64,000 nucleotides of DNA from Lucifuga dentata (Eukaryota > Chordata > Actinopteri > Ophidiiformes > Bythitidae): positions 4,908 through 68,907 of the forward strand of contig VXCM01000806.1 of assembly GCA_014773175.1 (NCBI GenBank), in the 5' to 3' direction. This document shows, piece after piece, positions 52,401-63,805 of this stretch; positions within the stretch are counted from its first letter, which is position 1, and every line of letters starts with the position of its first letter. The position numbers and the translations under genes were made by a program. The notes under the pieces are model-generated. The model worked only from the letters and a program-made list of their open reading frames with translations, searched no databases and was not told where the DNA came from.

Positions 52401-53119
52401 GAAGTGCCTTTCTAGAACACCTATAATATAAAATAAGGACATAAGCTCCTTTAAGTTTACATTATCCATAATGTAAACGTAAAGGACCACACTGGTGGTT
52501 TTGCATGTTTGAGCCCAATAAATACAACCCACATACATGTTACATTACTGACAACCATTTTCCAAAACATACTACTGCAGCAGTAAATATTAGAATTGTT
52601 TTTCCCATATTCCAGACTGCCATTGGTTTTATTTCATTCCAGTACGCTATCAACTTCTAGAGACTAAGAACATGCTTGAGATAAGCAAATCATCACAGCG
52701 AACACAATGCTTATTACATTTTTTGTTACATCTGTTTTGTCTATTTAATTGGTCCAACACAGAGCTGCATGGATGACAATATATGTCTCCGCCAGGGAAT
52801 ATAGTCTTAGGAGAAGACAGCTTTTACCGAGAAATTAAAAAGGACCATCCCTCCTACATTCTGACATACAATATGTGTTAGCAGGCGAAATATTGAATTT
52901 TAAGGCAGGTGTATCACTTTTGCTTTGGCAAAATCCCTAATATCCAAGAAAACTGAAATACAGTTTTATGTTTTGGAAAATGGTTCACATCTGTGAAGGT
53001 TTCCTTACAAGTCATCCTCACTGTGCTCTTCACTGTCAGCTGCAATTTGTGGCACATTGTGAGGTGGCACAGTAAGGTGGGGTCGGATTCTTAAAGTATT
53101 CATTGCCATGGATTCGTAT
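49413..53119 (-). CDS. cnga1: Cyclic nucleotide-gated channel alpha 1-like (rod photoreceptor CNG channel), complete seven-exon gene
   Basis: Pore-forming subunit of the cGMP-gated cation channel of rod outer segments. Coding exons: 53109-53009, 52420-52349, 52082-51975, 51892-51788, 51413-51307, 51174-50564, 50453-49413. They splice in frame to 714 residues. Visible features: a [10 protein letters not shown] segment matching the human CNGA1 N terminus; a Lys/Glu-rich exon before TM1, also typical of CNGA1; LPVMYNW in S1; the selectivity filter TTIGETPPP at 307-315 (E311); a C-linker; a cGMP-binding domain at about 425-548 with FGEISIL and RRTA; a coiled coil at about 568-613; and a charged tail to 714. 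The start ATG (53,107-53,109) lies 10 nt inside an exon whose acceptor is at 53,119. The frame stays open up to that acceptor, so an extra upstream coding exon is possible. CNGA1 fits better than CNGA2/3; which teleost copy is undecided. Confidence 0.92.
52486..52975. mobile_element. TTAA-type palindromic element, copy D, inside cnga1 intron 1
   Basis: The left end AAAGGACCACACTGG...GTTTGAGCCCAATA and right-arm pieces (TTAGCAGGCGAAATATTGAA, TTTTGGAAAATGGTT) match copies A-C. The right terminus is missing about 30 nt before the splice donor of cnga1 exon 1, so it contributes most of that intron. Confidence 0.6.
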
Positions 53120-54105
53120 CTGTCAAACATAAACCATGAGATGAAAATTCATGTAAGGTTGACAGCCTCCGAGGTAGCCAGAGCTAAGATTTCATTATTC
53201 AAGATTTCATCTATACAACATTGTGTAGTGAAGAAGTATAATGCATTTAGTGTCATGATCGGAACTTACCTTTTCCGCTGGTTAATACAATGCTAAGTCC
53301 ATTTTCATTTGCTCCTTGCAAGTCAACTCTGGTTACTTACAGCAAGGGTGAATTTGCTGTGTCAACTATCATGCACTAATTCAAATAATATCAAAGTATA
53401 GCGAGATCACTGATGCCTTGGCTTTGAGTCTAATTGTGTCATATAGAGTTTCAGTGACCCTGAAAAGGATTTGTGGATTAGACATGCCTCAGAGGAGGAG
53501 AGACAGTCACTCATCCTCCTGTGTTATTCAATCCCTTGAGAATGTGAGTTCAGTGCAGTACAGATGCATTATGGTTTTTCCTCTTACTGCAAATGTGGAA
53601 CATTGAAATCTGTAGGGTTTTCTCACACTTTTATCTTATCTGTAACAGACAGGCTTACGTTTCCTCACCATTTGTACAATCACACACACACACACACACA
53701 CACACACCATCCCCTGCTCAGTCAGCACTCTATCATATCCAGCTNTCACACACACACACACACACACACACACCATCCCCTGCTCAGTCAGCACTCTATC
53801 ATATCCAGCTCTGATCCTATTAGACGATGCCAGGTAGAGCAGATTGGAGCTCAGGTGGATCAGGATCCTTTTATATTAATGATAGTCATGAGCATGAAAT
53901 GAAATCTGAACCCATATCAGTGTTGATGGTGTACATTAGCAGGCTACCCTCTGGGTTAGAATGGACTTCCTGTTGTTCACTAGCGTTCCCTGTTGGTTGA
54001 TGATGTGCATGCACTGTTACACTTCTTGTGTGTGAATTGAGTGAAATGTGTGTCACATTTTACTGTGAGTGGCATCATCATGTACTCTGTTTCCCAGCCA
54101 TGGAC
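53120..54105. other. Intergenic between cnga1 and the acidic SCPP gene
   Basis: Should contain the cnga1 promoter and 5' exon(s), none of which could be recognised. A (CA)n with its flank is printed twice around the N at 53,745 (53,680-53,744 equals 53,746-53,810). Confidence 0.4.
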
Positions 54106-54111
54106 TTTATT
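54106..54111 (-). terminator. Candidate polyadenylation signal of the acidic SCPP gene
   Basis: AATAAA on the minus strand, about 265 nt past the stop codon at 54,376-54,378. An ATTAAA variant also occurs nearer the stop, around 54,180, and could be used instead. Confidence 0.35.
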
Positions 54112-54375
54112 CAAGATATTGTGTTTCATGATTTAACAAAGAAAAGTGAATTTTAAGTACAACATTGTGAAATGGCTTTTTAATTAAAGATTAAAAAGAA
54201 ACAGCAAACACCAAACCATTCAATTTTTACTCAAGACAGACTAAACATTCTTGGCTTTACAAAGAACACTACACTGTATTTTAGCGATCATAAAATGTTG
54301 TTAGTCTTTGTTCAGCACAGTATTTGCATTCTTTTATGCTGATAACACCCACTGCTGGTAACAACAGGAAGTACA

Positions 54376-54434
54376 CTATACAACAGCAGCATCTGCAGGA
54401 GCTACTGCATCTGCAGCTGCAGCAGCATCAGCAA

Positions 54435-54466
<32 letters not shown>

Positions 54467-56495
54467 GCAGGGACATCAGCGACAACGGCTACATCCACAG
54501 ACACCTCAGGACCTGCTGGGACAGCATCAACAGAGACCGTATCCACAGGAACCCCTTCAACTGGGGCCACTTCCACAGCAGCATCAATCGGGGCCACATC
54601 CACTGCAGCTGCATCACCTGTTGCGGCATCTACGGGGGCCTCAACAACCGCTGGTTCGACAGCGGCTGAAGGGTCTGCTGTGGGCTCAGCCACTGGATCT
54701 GCTTCAGCAGCTGGTTCAGCCTCGGCTATCTCAGCCTCTTCGGCCTCCTCAGCCTCATCTGAGTTGAGGGGAGCAGCAGGAGCAGCAGCATTGGAGACTA
54801 GGGAGCCATTCTGTGAGAGATAAAAAATGATACAGAGGAGGAAGAAGGACTTTATTTTGCTGTAATTTAGTTAAATACTAATTAAGATAAAACGTATTAA
54901 GATAATACTTTACTGCACTTTCAGGGAAATTAATGTTGGGCTCAATGCTTCAACATAAATAACACATAAACACACACAAATCACAATACATGCATGCATA
55001 ATAGCAATAATAACATATTTCAGAAAAGTAGATTCTCCTCAACACATTGCACAGACCCTTTTAAAAATGCAAATTCTGATAGAAACATATATTGGACAGA
55101 TTCTATTGCAACACTCACTTCAACATCATAATGGAAAAATACTCTATTATTTATTTATTTATGCATTTGCATGGCCTGAATCCATTTGGGGTTATTTTTG
55201 CTGTTTGTACATAGCAAATCACAACCTGTGCTTCTTATATTTATTGTCTTCAGCTTTATTTTGAAGCAAATATCTTAGACTCTTTACCTGACCCTATAGG
55301 GGAAATATGTTATACATAATTAGCTTCAGTGCAAAATGAAGGCAGCTGCTCACTTCTGTCTCCTCCTCTGATGCCTCCTCTGATGCCTCCTCTTCAGCGG
55401 CGATGGGAGGTGGAGGAGGAGGAACATTAACAGGCTGAGCTGCTGCAACATCCACCTGTATAAATGAAACACTTTTAACTCAAACAGCATATGGAAATGC
55501 ATCAGAGTGGTTGCATGCAGGTTTGTGTATACTTACCACTGGCAGGGCAGCTGGCTCAGCCTGCACAGTTATAAATAAACAGCAGATTTGCAGGGGTTAT
55601 TACAACAGAGTGTATATTATTTTATAAATGATTAATCCCAGCATGATAATATTTAACAAGGAAGAAGAAAGACAGGTTACCTCAGGGCCTGCTGCAGGGA
55701 GGAAGGGGTTACTAACTGCTCCCTGAAATAATTACAGATACAGTAGATATTTTATCTTCATCATTTGGATTCATTAGTTAAAAAAGAAAAAAGAAAAAGA
55801 AAAAAAACTGTAGTTAATATGATTAGAGCCTAGCAACAAAGCATCTTATTTATTTAATGTGACATTGTCTTTTCCTAACTCACTAACCTGCTGCTGGTAC
55901 TGCCTGTACATTTCCATCCACCTCAGGGCTGCATTAGCATGTGCTGCAACCTGCAGAAAAAATACCAGACACCTCCAGACATGTAATTAAGCCAATTATC
56001 ATCTCTCTTTCAGAATATTTCCATACTGCATGCTCAATGACATGACAAAAACATGACAAGGCATGTCAAACAAAAATCCTTGTACCTCACTGCTTTCACT
56101 CTGTGGAGCCTGCAAATCAAGAGAGAAAAGTGAGTGAGCGTGATTGCTGGCATGCAGCTCTCTAGAGAACAATGCTGATTAAATATTCAATAAAGGAGCA
56201 GTCAACAAATGACACATCATGTTTAGGACTTACAGGGGCAGCTGTGGTAGCACCCAGGAGGCACATAATGAACACCACTACCTTCATCTTGGTTGCTCCT
56301 AGAGGAAAACAGCATTATTACCAACTTTTGTTAAATAAAGGGAAAATAAAATATTTATGAAAGGAAAATGATATAAGAAGCTCATAAGATCTGCAAGAGT
56401 ATGATTCTAAAATCTTTGTAATAGAAGTCCAGCTCACCTGTTTCCTGGTGTCAAAAGCAACTGAATTCTTGTCCTTTTCACAACAGAGAATAATC
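54376..56495 (-). CDS. Acidic secretory calcium-binding phosphoprotein (SCPP), candidate Scpp1-like
   Basis: Predicted secreted mineral-matrix protein. Coding exons: 56287-56234, 56109-56086, 55950-55888, 55722-55681, 55560-55537, 55455-55354, 54810-54376. All have GT/AG junctions and lengths divisible by three (54, 24, 63, 42, 24, 102, 435), so every intron is phase 0, giving 247 residues. Exon 2 codes exactly for the signal peptide MKVVVFIMCLLGATTAAP. The next exon, APQSESSE, holds Ser-x-Glu sites for the Golgi kinase FAM20C, both SCPP hallmarks. Then come VAAHANAALRWMEMYRQ, a Pro run, SEEASEEE repeats, and a 144-residue last exon rich in Ala, Val, Asp and Glu. An untranslated exon 1 ends at 56,438 (donor GTGAGC). 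The SCPP assignment is strong; Scpp1 is suggested from recalled features of acidic teleost members and is tentative. Confidence 0.8.
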
Positions 56496-56520
56496 TGCTT
56501 CATCCCTGACATGGATGCCA

Positions 56521-56526
56521 TTTATA
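56521..56526 (-). promoter_or_regulatory. TATA box of the acidic SCPP gene
   Basis: TATAAA in the context GCATATAAATGG on the minus strand. It implies transcription starting near 56,495. The untranslated exon would run to the donor at 56,438, with the coding exon starting at acceptor 56,298. SCPP genes typically have this TATA plus untranslated first exon layout. Confidence 0.65.
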
Positions 56527-56903
56527 TGCTTTCACAACCTGTGACAGCCAATCACATTCTCACATCTAAAATGTGCAAACCTCGGTTGTTTGAAGGAATC
56601 TCCTTACTCTGAAAAACTGAGGTATGTGGGGTTAATGCCCCACTTATGTTTAATTACATGTTGTGAAGGTATGCTTAGCACACATGCCCCTCGTTATTGC
56701 CCTAAAACCAACCCCCCAAAAAAGAGCATGAAGCTGACATAAGCATGTATCTGGAGGTGATGAGTGAGGAAATATTCAACCAGACATCAGTGAAGAAAAA
56801 GGATTTGGAATAAAGGACACATCAAAAGTATATGAATAAATAATATTCAGATGCTTCAAATATCAAAATTATGAGACTGGAACTGATGATAGTGAGGGGG
56901 GCC

Positions 56904-56982
56904 ACACACACACACACAGACACACAGACACACAGACACACAGACACACACACACACACNACACACACACACACACACACAA
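56904..56982. repeat. (CA)n microsatellite with CAGA interruptions and an N
   Basis: CA and CACAGA units from 56,904 to 56,982, with an N at 56,960. Confidence 0.9.
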
Positions 56983-56999
56983 ACCTTTTCCAAGGACAT

Positions 57000-57346
57000 T
57001 TTGTATTTTATGGCATCAGGATTTTCCCACATCTGTGTTTGTTTTGTGTGGTGTATAATATCATAGTGATGCTGTGATGGTGGAGGGGTGTTTATTTTGT
57101 TTGTATAGAGGTTCCAAATCAGATAATGAATACAGTAAGTGGCTGAGTTAATGAATTTCAGTAATAATATGATCACAATCTCTTCCTCCCAAAATTTCCC
57201 CAGTAACCATTGCCTTTGTTCTTTTATCTGCTACAATGATAAAAAAGCAAATAAAAAGGAGCAGTGAGTATGAACAAAAACTATCTTTATAAATTTAATT
57301 AATTAATTTATTTTTAATTAATTTTCTTTTTAATTAATTAATTAAT

Positions 57347-57387
<41 letters not shown>

Positions 57388-59530
57388 TTTATTTATTTTG
57401 TTTGTTTTTTATTTGTAGTTTTTCCAACTAAACAACTAATTCATTCATGCCTTCTTTTACCAAGGAAAACACAACAGCTGTGGAGTATTTGTTAAGCTTT
57501 AATTCGTAAGGTGGAACAGTTACCTGTTGATGAAGTTGAAACAGGCTACGTAACAATAAGGCCGTTTTCAGACCTGTAGTCTATTTGCTCTAGTCTGAAT
57601 CAGGGATTAAATTGTTACAATCTTGCATTTATCACTTGGTTTGGTTTCACACAGGAAAAAATAAACTCAAACCAAAATATATCAGCAAAAGTCATGTCAG
57701 GTCACTCTCGCCTCATTCCAATTTCTGACATAGATTAAACAAGTTTGTGGGCCTCTACTGAAGAACACCATTCCTTTAAAAAAAAATAATCCCTCATTTG
57801 GTGTTTTGGCGATGGTGGTGGAAAGTGCTGCTGGGTAACATTTGGACCAAAATCTTCCATTAGTGTTCAAATGGGTTGAGATCTGATGATTGTTTTCCAT
57901 AATTTTCCTACTCATTAAGCCATTTGACAATCTCTCGTGCCCTCCAAATGGAGGTAATGTGATTCTCTCCCATCAGAACAGAAATTATCACATTTATTCT
58001 CTAATGAAAAATTTCTATTCTGATGGATCGGTCTCTTATGGATGTACAAGTCAAAGGCCATCGTAGTTGTGACAAGTCAAGTTAGAATAATTGAATATGC
58101 TATGAACATTTATTTTCCTGTTGCTTATAAATAAATGCATGTAATCCAAAATTTCAGTTAAGAGAACTTGTGAAGAGGAGACAGTCAAGCATTTAGAGAC
58201 GATGGCGCCGGTGCTTTAATCTGTGTGTCAGCATGCTGATGTTCATTCATGTTGTTGCAGGTCTTTGTCCTCAGGGGAGAGAAGATGATGAAGATCATGA
58301 TTACACCAGCAGCTTTGCCTGTGTGGCATCAATGTTCTGCTTGACTGTCACATTTCATGTGGGGGAATTTACTCAACATGTCTGGCAAATTATGCTCAGT
58401 GTATGTAATAATTATCACACACAGTACACCTGAACATAATGTGTGTGTTTGTTTGTATTGGATTTGGATATCTATAGGTGGATGTTCTGTCTGTGTGCAT
58501 TTAAGATTATGATTGAAACTCATTGGGGTGTCGATGTATTAGCATCTACAGTTACCTGTTATAATGAAGTATAACACTTGACTGGTGAACAGCAACACTT
58601 TAATACAAGATAATGTGAAATTATTGTATTTTCCTTTTCATTACATTCATGTTTGCTTATTGGGTATTTTGTTTTAGTTGATTTGATGACAACGTAGTTC
58701 ATGGATGCAATTCTGTTCAGCAGATAACTCGCATATCTCATATTCTGTTGTTCTGTTGTTGTTCTGTTGTTCTGTTGTTATTCTGAACTTTCAACTATAT
58801 TACCAGACAAGAATGAAGTAATCTTGACTAAAATAAAAGTAGATATATTCAGTTTAAGGGATCAATTTTTTATAGCAAAGTTTTGCAAGTTCTTCATTGA
58901 ACTAAACAGAATAACAGATGAAAAACATTGGCTGCCTGGAAGTTCAACCAAACACATATGCTTTCAATGCAAATATTAAAAACAAATATTTATATTTGTA
59001 GCAATATTTTATCTGTGAGTTTCAAAATCTCATCTTGAGATTGGGCAGCATTCTTTTCCCACTGGTCATGAACCCTTTAAAAGCAAAGAGGCTGCCTAAG
59101 GCCACATTTGCCTATTCTCATTTAAATGGTTGTAAAATTAAAACTATAATAGCTAGCTAGAATCATAATTCCTTTTGCATGTAAAAATAGACAACTGGTA
59201 CATTTTGGTACTCCATTGTCCTTCTTATTGTCTAGGATAATGGCATCAGTGTATCACTTCCTACAGATCATTACAAAACTGGAAACTCAGCTTGAATAAA
59301 CACACAATAAAATCCAAATGTTGCTTGAAAATGAAGGCTTTAATTCTTAAGGAAAGGGACATTAAAGAAAGAAATTCAAATATACAAATGAAGATGCAGT
59401 ATGCAGAACATGTTATTTTAAAGGATGTTTTCCTTGCTAACATTAAGAACTGACTCATATTGCAGAAGACGACTTCATGATGGAGTCCACAGGGCTACAG
59501 CAGTTTAACGTTAATGTAGTTAGCAGGCCA
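57000..59530. other. Intergenic between the two SCPP genes, no gene seen
   Basis: Contains a (TTTA)n/(TTAA)n tract at about 57,291-57,400 and a TTCTGTTG minisatellite at about 58,743-58,784. A missed small SCPP exon cannot be excluded, because such exons may be only 20-60 bp. Confidence 0.4.
57291..57400. repeat. (TTAA)/(TTTA) low-complexity tract
   Basis: ATTAATTA units pass into about ten TTTA units. Confidence 0.9.
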
Positions 59531-59532
59531 TT

Positions 59533-59538
59533 TTTATT
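59533..59538 (-). terminator. Candidate polyadenylation signal of the P/Q-rich SCPP gene
   Basis: AATAAA on the minus strand, about 212 nt past the stop codon at 59,750-59,752. Confidence 0.4.
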
Positions 59539-59749
59539 CAGAAAAATGTCTAATACAATTCATTCTCATAATAATTAGATCTATTATTCCAACAGTATGT
59601 TAATAAAAAGTGCTTATTTTAGATAACATTTTTATATTCATTTTAGCTTTAGTAAGCACATCCTATATGTGTTGCAAAAGACATTCAGGCTTCATTCAAC
59701 ATCTTCAGGTGTCCAAATGTTCACCTGGTTTTCATGCCTCTTGTTCACT

Positions 59750-61525
59750 TTATGCCTTCACTGGCATCTGCAAAGACAGAAACATGTTTTAAAACAAACA
59801 TTTTCCATTTCCTTCGTCATCCTTACACTTAACATTATGTTAAATATACATTTTAAAAATATATCATCATCAAGTTTTCATACCTGGCTTGTCTGAATGG
59901 CCTGGTCCTGCTGAACAGGCTGCACTGGATCCTGGGATGGAAGAGGACTGGCATCCAAAGTAGGAATCTAAATCCGATAACGATAAAAATAAAAGCTTTA
60001 TTAGAGCTAAAATAAAGAAACTATAAGATAGAATGTGTTAAAACAGCTTATAATCATGGTGGCACAATATATATATTTTTTTTTTCCTCACATTTGGATT
60101 TGGGATTTGCTGGGGTACAGTTTGAGGAGGGAATTCAAATGGGAAAACCTATGAAAACACAATAAAAACCCACAAGTCAAATATGTGTCTACAAAAAAAA
60201 AACCCAAACAAAAACAAAAACAAAACAAAACAAAACAAAAAAAAAACAGTAAAATTCCACTTAACAGAATGGTGACTCACATTTGGAAGCTGTGTCATAG
60301 GAGGGATGTTTGTCATTATCTGTAATAAAAGTTAATACCCTCATTTATGACTGCATGCGACATAAAATGATTTAGAAGCCCATTTATATTTATGTTAATA
60401 CGTTAGATTTATGTTTTTCATCTGCAAATGTGAAATATTTACCCTTTGCTGACTGAAATCATAGGGGTAGTACTGGAAATGAAAAAAAAAAACAAAACAC
60501 AGGAATGACATATTTCAGCAAGTTGTTAATTGCACCAAACATTCTGTTTAAAGCCATAATTGCAGAGATGGAGAGCTTGTCAGTCTCCAGCTATAATCTT
60601 AAAGGATAAAAAAGTAACACTTACTACTTCAAGGCTCTGTCTACCTGGTGCCTGAGGTATGGAATATTTGATGAAACCCTGAGAGGAAAAGGGCTGCAGA
60701 AAGAGATGAAAGGAAAGAAGATGAATGACAAGGACTGAGCAGCTGAGTAGTTTTGAGCTGCAATTTATTGAAAGAGAAGGAAGATTTTGTCTATTATTAC
60801 CTGTGCAGGGTTTGCTCCAGCTGCAGCACCGCCGGCAAATCTCTGGGGATAAATCTTAGCAGAAAAATGCAAACTTTGGTAAAGTTGTCTTTAAAAGAGC
60901 AAAAGCAAAATTACATTAATACTGCACTTCACTGAGTTGAAAGCTTAATTGTTGTGAAAGATGATATGGAGTGAAAAGTATGACATACTAGCTCCATGCT
61001 GATGGGGGCAGGAACTCCAGTTTGTGGCAGAGGCTGACCTGCTGCGTAGGCATTTCTCATCTGGATGGATGTTAAACAAAAATTTGTATTACGCTCAAGT
61101 AAATATATAATCAGATAGTGTATTCCACTCGCAGTATACGTGTACCTGTGGGGCCTGTTGTCTTGAAACTGCATAATGAGGCAGGTAATGAAAGAAGGAC
61201 TGCAAACAAAGGCAGAGATTAATAGAAATAAGAAATGGCTGGCTGAAATCAAATTCAACTTTCTCTGCTTTCCAAACTTACGGGTGCAGCAGAGGCCGTA
61301 CTGGCCAGACAGAGACACAGGATGACCAGCTTCATTTTGTCAGAGTGTGTGAGTCCTAAAGACACAATCACCATCTGACTCATCAGTGAGAGTTTTAAAA
61401 ATGCAGTGAAAGTCCCAGTAGATGCTCAGTGTCCAGAAAAACAATTCATCTTCATAACTCACCTTCTGTGATAAAAGATGATGAAGATGATGTCGATGAA
61501 GGAGATGATCACTGTCCGTCTATCA
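59750..61525 (-). CDS. Pro/Gln-rich secretory calcium-binding phosphoprotein (SCPP), candidate Scpp5-like
   Basis: Predicted secreted enamel/enameloid or scale matrix protein. Coding exons: 61335-61282, 61199-61146, 61060-60989, 60854-60801, 60693-60625, 60472-60443, 60319-60281, 60148-60092, 59967-59884, 59767-59750. All are multiples of three, with phase-0 introns and GT/AG ends, giving 176 residues. Exon 2 is the signal peptide MKLVILCLCLASTASAAP. The mature protein begins SFFHYLPHYAVSRQQAPQ and continues with Pro/Gln/Tyr-rich blocks (IYPQRFAGG, YYPYDFSQQR, FPFEFPPQTVPQQ, a DPVQPVQQDQ stretch). The tiny last exon encodes MPVKA and the stop. An untranslated exon 1 ends at 61,463 and exon 2 starts at 61,355. 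It lies upstream of the acidic SCPP gene in the same orientation. Scpp5 is my best guess from the signal peptide and the LPHY start; other P/Q-rich members are possible. Confidence 0.8.
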
Positions 61526-61550
61526 TATCGTCCACAGAGCTGCTTAGGCT

Positions 61551-61556
61551 TTTATA
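61551..61556 (-). promoter_or_regulatory. TATA box of the P/Q-rich SCPP gene
   Basis: TATAAA in CCCATATAAAAGCC on the minus strand, predicting a start near 61,525. The first exon is non-coding, ends at 61,463 with donor GTGAGT, and is followed by the signal-peptide exon. Confidence 0.65.
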
Positions 61557-61559
61557 TGG

Positions 61560-63027
61560 GAACAAGCTAATCTCAGAGCCAATCACAGTAGAAAGCAGTG
61601 ATGTTACCCAATGAGTAGGTCTGGGTGTCTAGTCTTCAGCTTTAGTAAATGACCAGTGGTCAAATCCACTTTCTGTGTAATAGCAGACTTTGGTTGATTA
61701 CACCGTCTAGTACAGTTCACGCCTTCATGCTGCCTGCTCCTGATTCTGCACTATTTCATCCACAGGGCTTATTACTGCACAGTTGCAGTATTCTGACGTA
61801 TGCATCAGTCATATTAGAAATTACTTTTTGCTTTATTGTTGTCTGTATAGCCAGTCTGAAATCCAACCATAAATCAGCACAGATTAGCTAAGATAAACCC
61901 AGCTGTGTGCCTACTGAGAACTCCAATAGCTTTGTTCAAACATATCACAAGGTTAAACTACTGACAAAGTAAAGTAACATCTTTAAAGTAAATTAAATAT
62001 TTAACAACCTGTTTCATCCTGGGATTTTTGGGAGTTATCCTTGCCTAAAATTACTTACCCACAGCAAATAGAATAATGCCACAACCACCATATGGATGCT
62101 CTTGACCTGTATGAAGAGCCAGTACATTTGGGATTCAGTATCAAGTGTAAGTATCCTTGTACCTTTTACCATGCCAAAGGAAAGTGAGCTGGAAAAGAGA
62201 AAGAATATAAATTTTTTGTTCTAATTTTGTTCTCTCCTTTTTTTCCATTCCAAATTGAGTAATACCAATGTTCCCATGGAAAGCATACAATTCAAACTGT
62301 TGTAAAACTCCCTGACAAAAGCTGTATTAAATGGGTTGGAAATACAAAAAAGCAAATCCATTTTACAGGGGTTATAGTGAGCATAGAGCCAGATGGAGCC
62401 AAATACATGCAAAAGAATCAGATTTGTTAAATGGGGTTTCTAGGCCCTGGCAGGGAATTATACTGCAAAATTACATTAAATTTTGAGGTTACAGGTACAC
62501 ATTAACGCTGTTGGTTATGATATATTTTATCCATCAGATTTCACCTTTTTGGACAATAAAAATCAATAACAACTAATCAAATAACTCCTCACCCTCCAAT
62601 GGCAGAAGAGTCTTAAGTACTATGTAAAAAAAAAAAAAAAATTGTAAGATTGCCCAAAAAATTTTGAAATAACTTTTGTAAATTTTGGTGGAGAAGTGGA
62701 GCATGACATAGTGAAAAGCCATTAATTTTTGGTGCAGATTCACTTCCAGGGCAGATCTGGGATTTTTTTTAAAACGATTCATTAATATTGCCGTTTCTGC
62801 TATCTTTGTCAACTTCTTTGAAAGTCAAGCAGCAATCTCAAAAATTTAAAATTTAATTGAATCCTTATCCTGGAATTTAAAAATTACAGGATAATTATCT
62901 CATAAGAGACTATCAATGTGTACAATTAGTTCCCTAAGTTTTTTTTTTTTTTTTGATTAATGAATATAATATATGCTTATATAAATATAAATATACAATA
63001 TTTGTAAATTAAATAAACTATAAAATT

Positions 63028-63086
<59 letters not shown>

Positions 63087-63715
63087 GTTGTTTCTTTCTC
63101 TTTAGGTCAACATATTATTATTAGAAAAAAACAGTTTTTAAATACAATTTTTGTCTTGGCTTATTTGGTCTTGGTGGAAATATAAGCTTTCAAAAGCACC
63201 TTGCTGGTTCTATACTAGCAGTTGAAGAATAACATATTATTTTAATTTAAATTATTCTTACTACATAATAATACATGTAATTTATTACTGTCACTATTTA
63301 ATAAAATTGGAATGAGTAGTACTGCCATTACCAGAATAGTGGATAGAGATTTATCTACAGTTCATTTATAATATAATGAAAATTACTTTCTCAGCTGAGT
63401 CAAATAGTGAAGTCAATAACCAAGACAGAAATAATGAGTACATAATATTTATTTTCAAGTATACTGACAACAAACCTGTTTCAGAAAATAAATATTAAGT
63501 GGTTTAATATTTGTATGAAAAAGTTCATGATTAGAGCCATTGTTTTCATTAGAAGATGTAGCACCATTTATTTATTTATTTTTTAAATCAGCCTACTTTA
63601 GAGAACTAAAAGCTGTTAGGAGGACATCTTTCACCGAGCGTAAAGTCTGCCTGACAGTACAGCTCACCTGGAGAAGAAAGAGAAGCAAATACACCTATTC
63701 ATGTGAGGACATTCA
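61560..63715. other. Intergenic upstream of the P/Q-rich SCPP gene, no gene seen
   Basis: Contains a third copy of the 'ACCAAGGAGG' repeat body (62,655-62,790, with TTTTGGTGGAGAAGTGGAGC) and the (ATT)n below. Nothing else was recognised. Confidence 0.4.
63029..63085. repeat. (ATT)n microsatellite
   Basis: About 19 uninterrupted ATT units. Confidence 0.95.
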
Positions 63716-63721
63716 TTTATT
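63716..63721 (-). terminator. Candidate polyadenylation signal for the partial SCPP-type exon
   Basis: AATAAA on the minus strand, 85 nt downstream of the TAA that ends the Asp-rich exon. Confidence 0.35.
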
Positions 63722-63805
63722 CAAAGACATACCGTACATGTATGATATGAATTTTCACATGTACTCATCTATACTGATGTGTGTAGATACTGATGACTCA
63801 CATTT

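Noticed and set aside
53564..53902. His-Thr repeat frames
   Set aside because: They are translations of (CA)n repeats, doubled by the assembly join at 53,745.
54324..54767. 147-residue + strand Gln/Leu/His-rich frame resembling a poly-Q protein
   Set aside because: It is antisense to the Ala/Val/Asp-rich exon of the acidic SCPP gene, which has splice sites, an upstream signal peptide and a TATA box.
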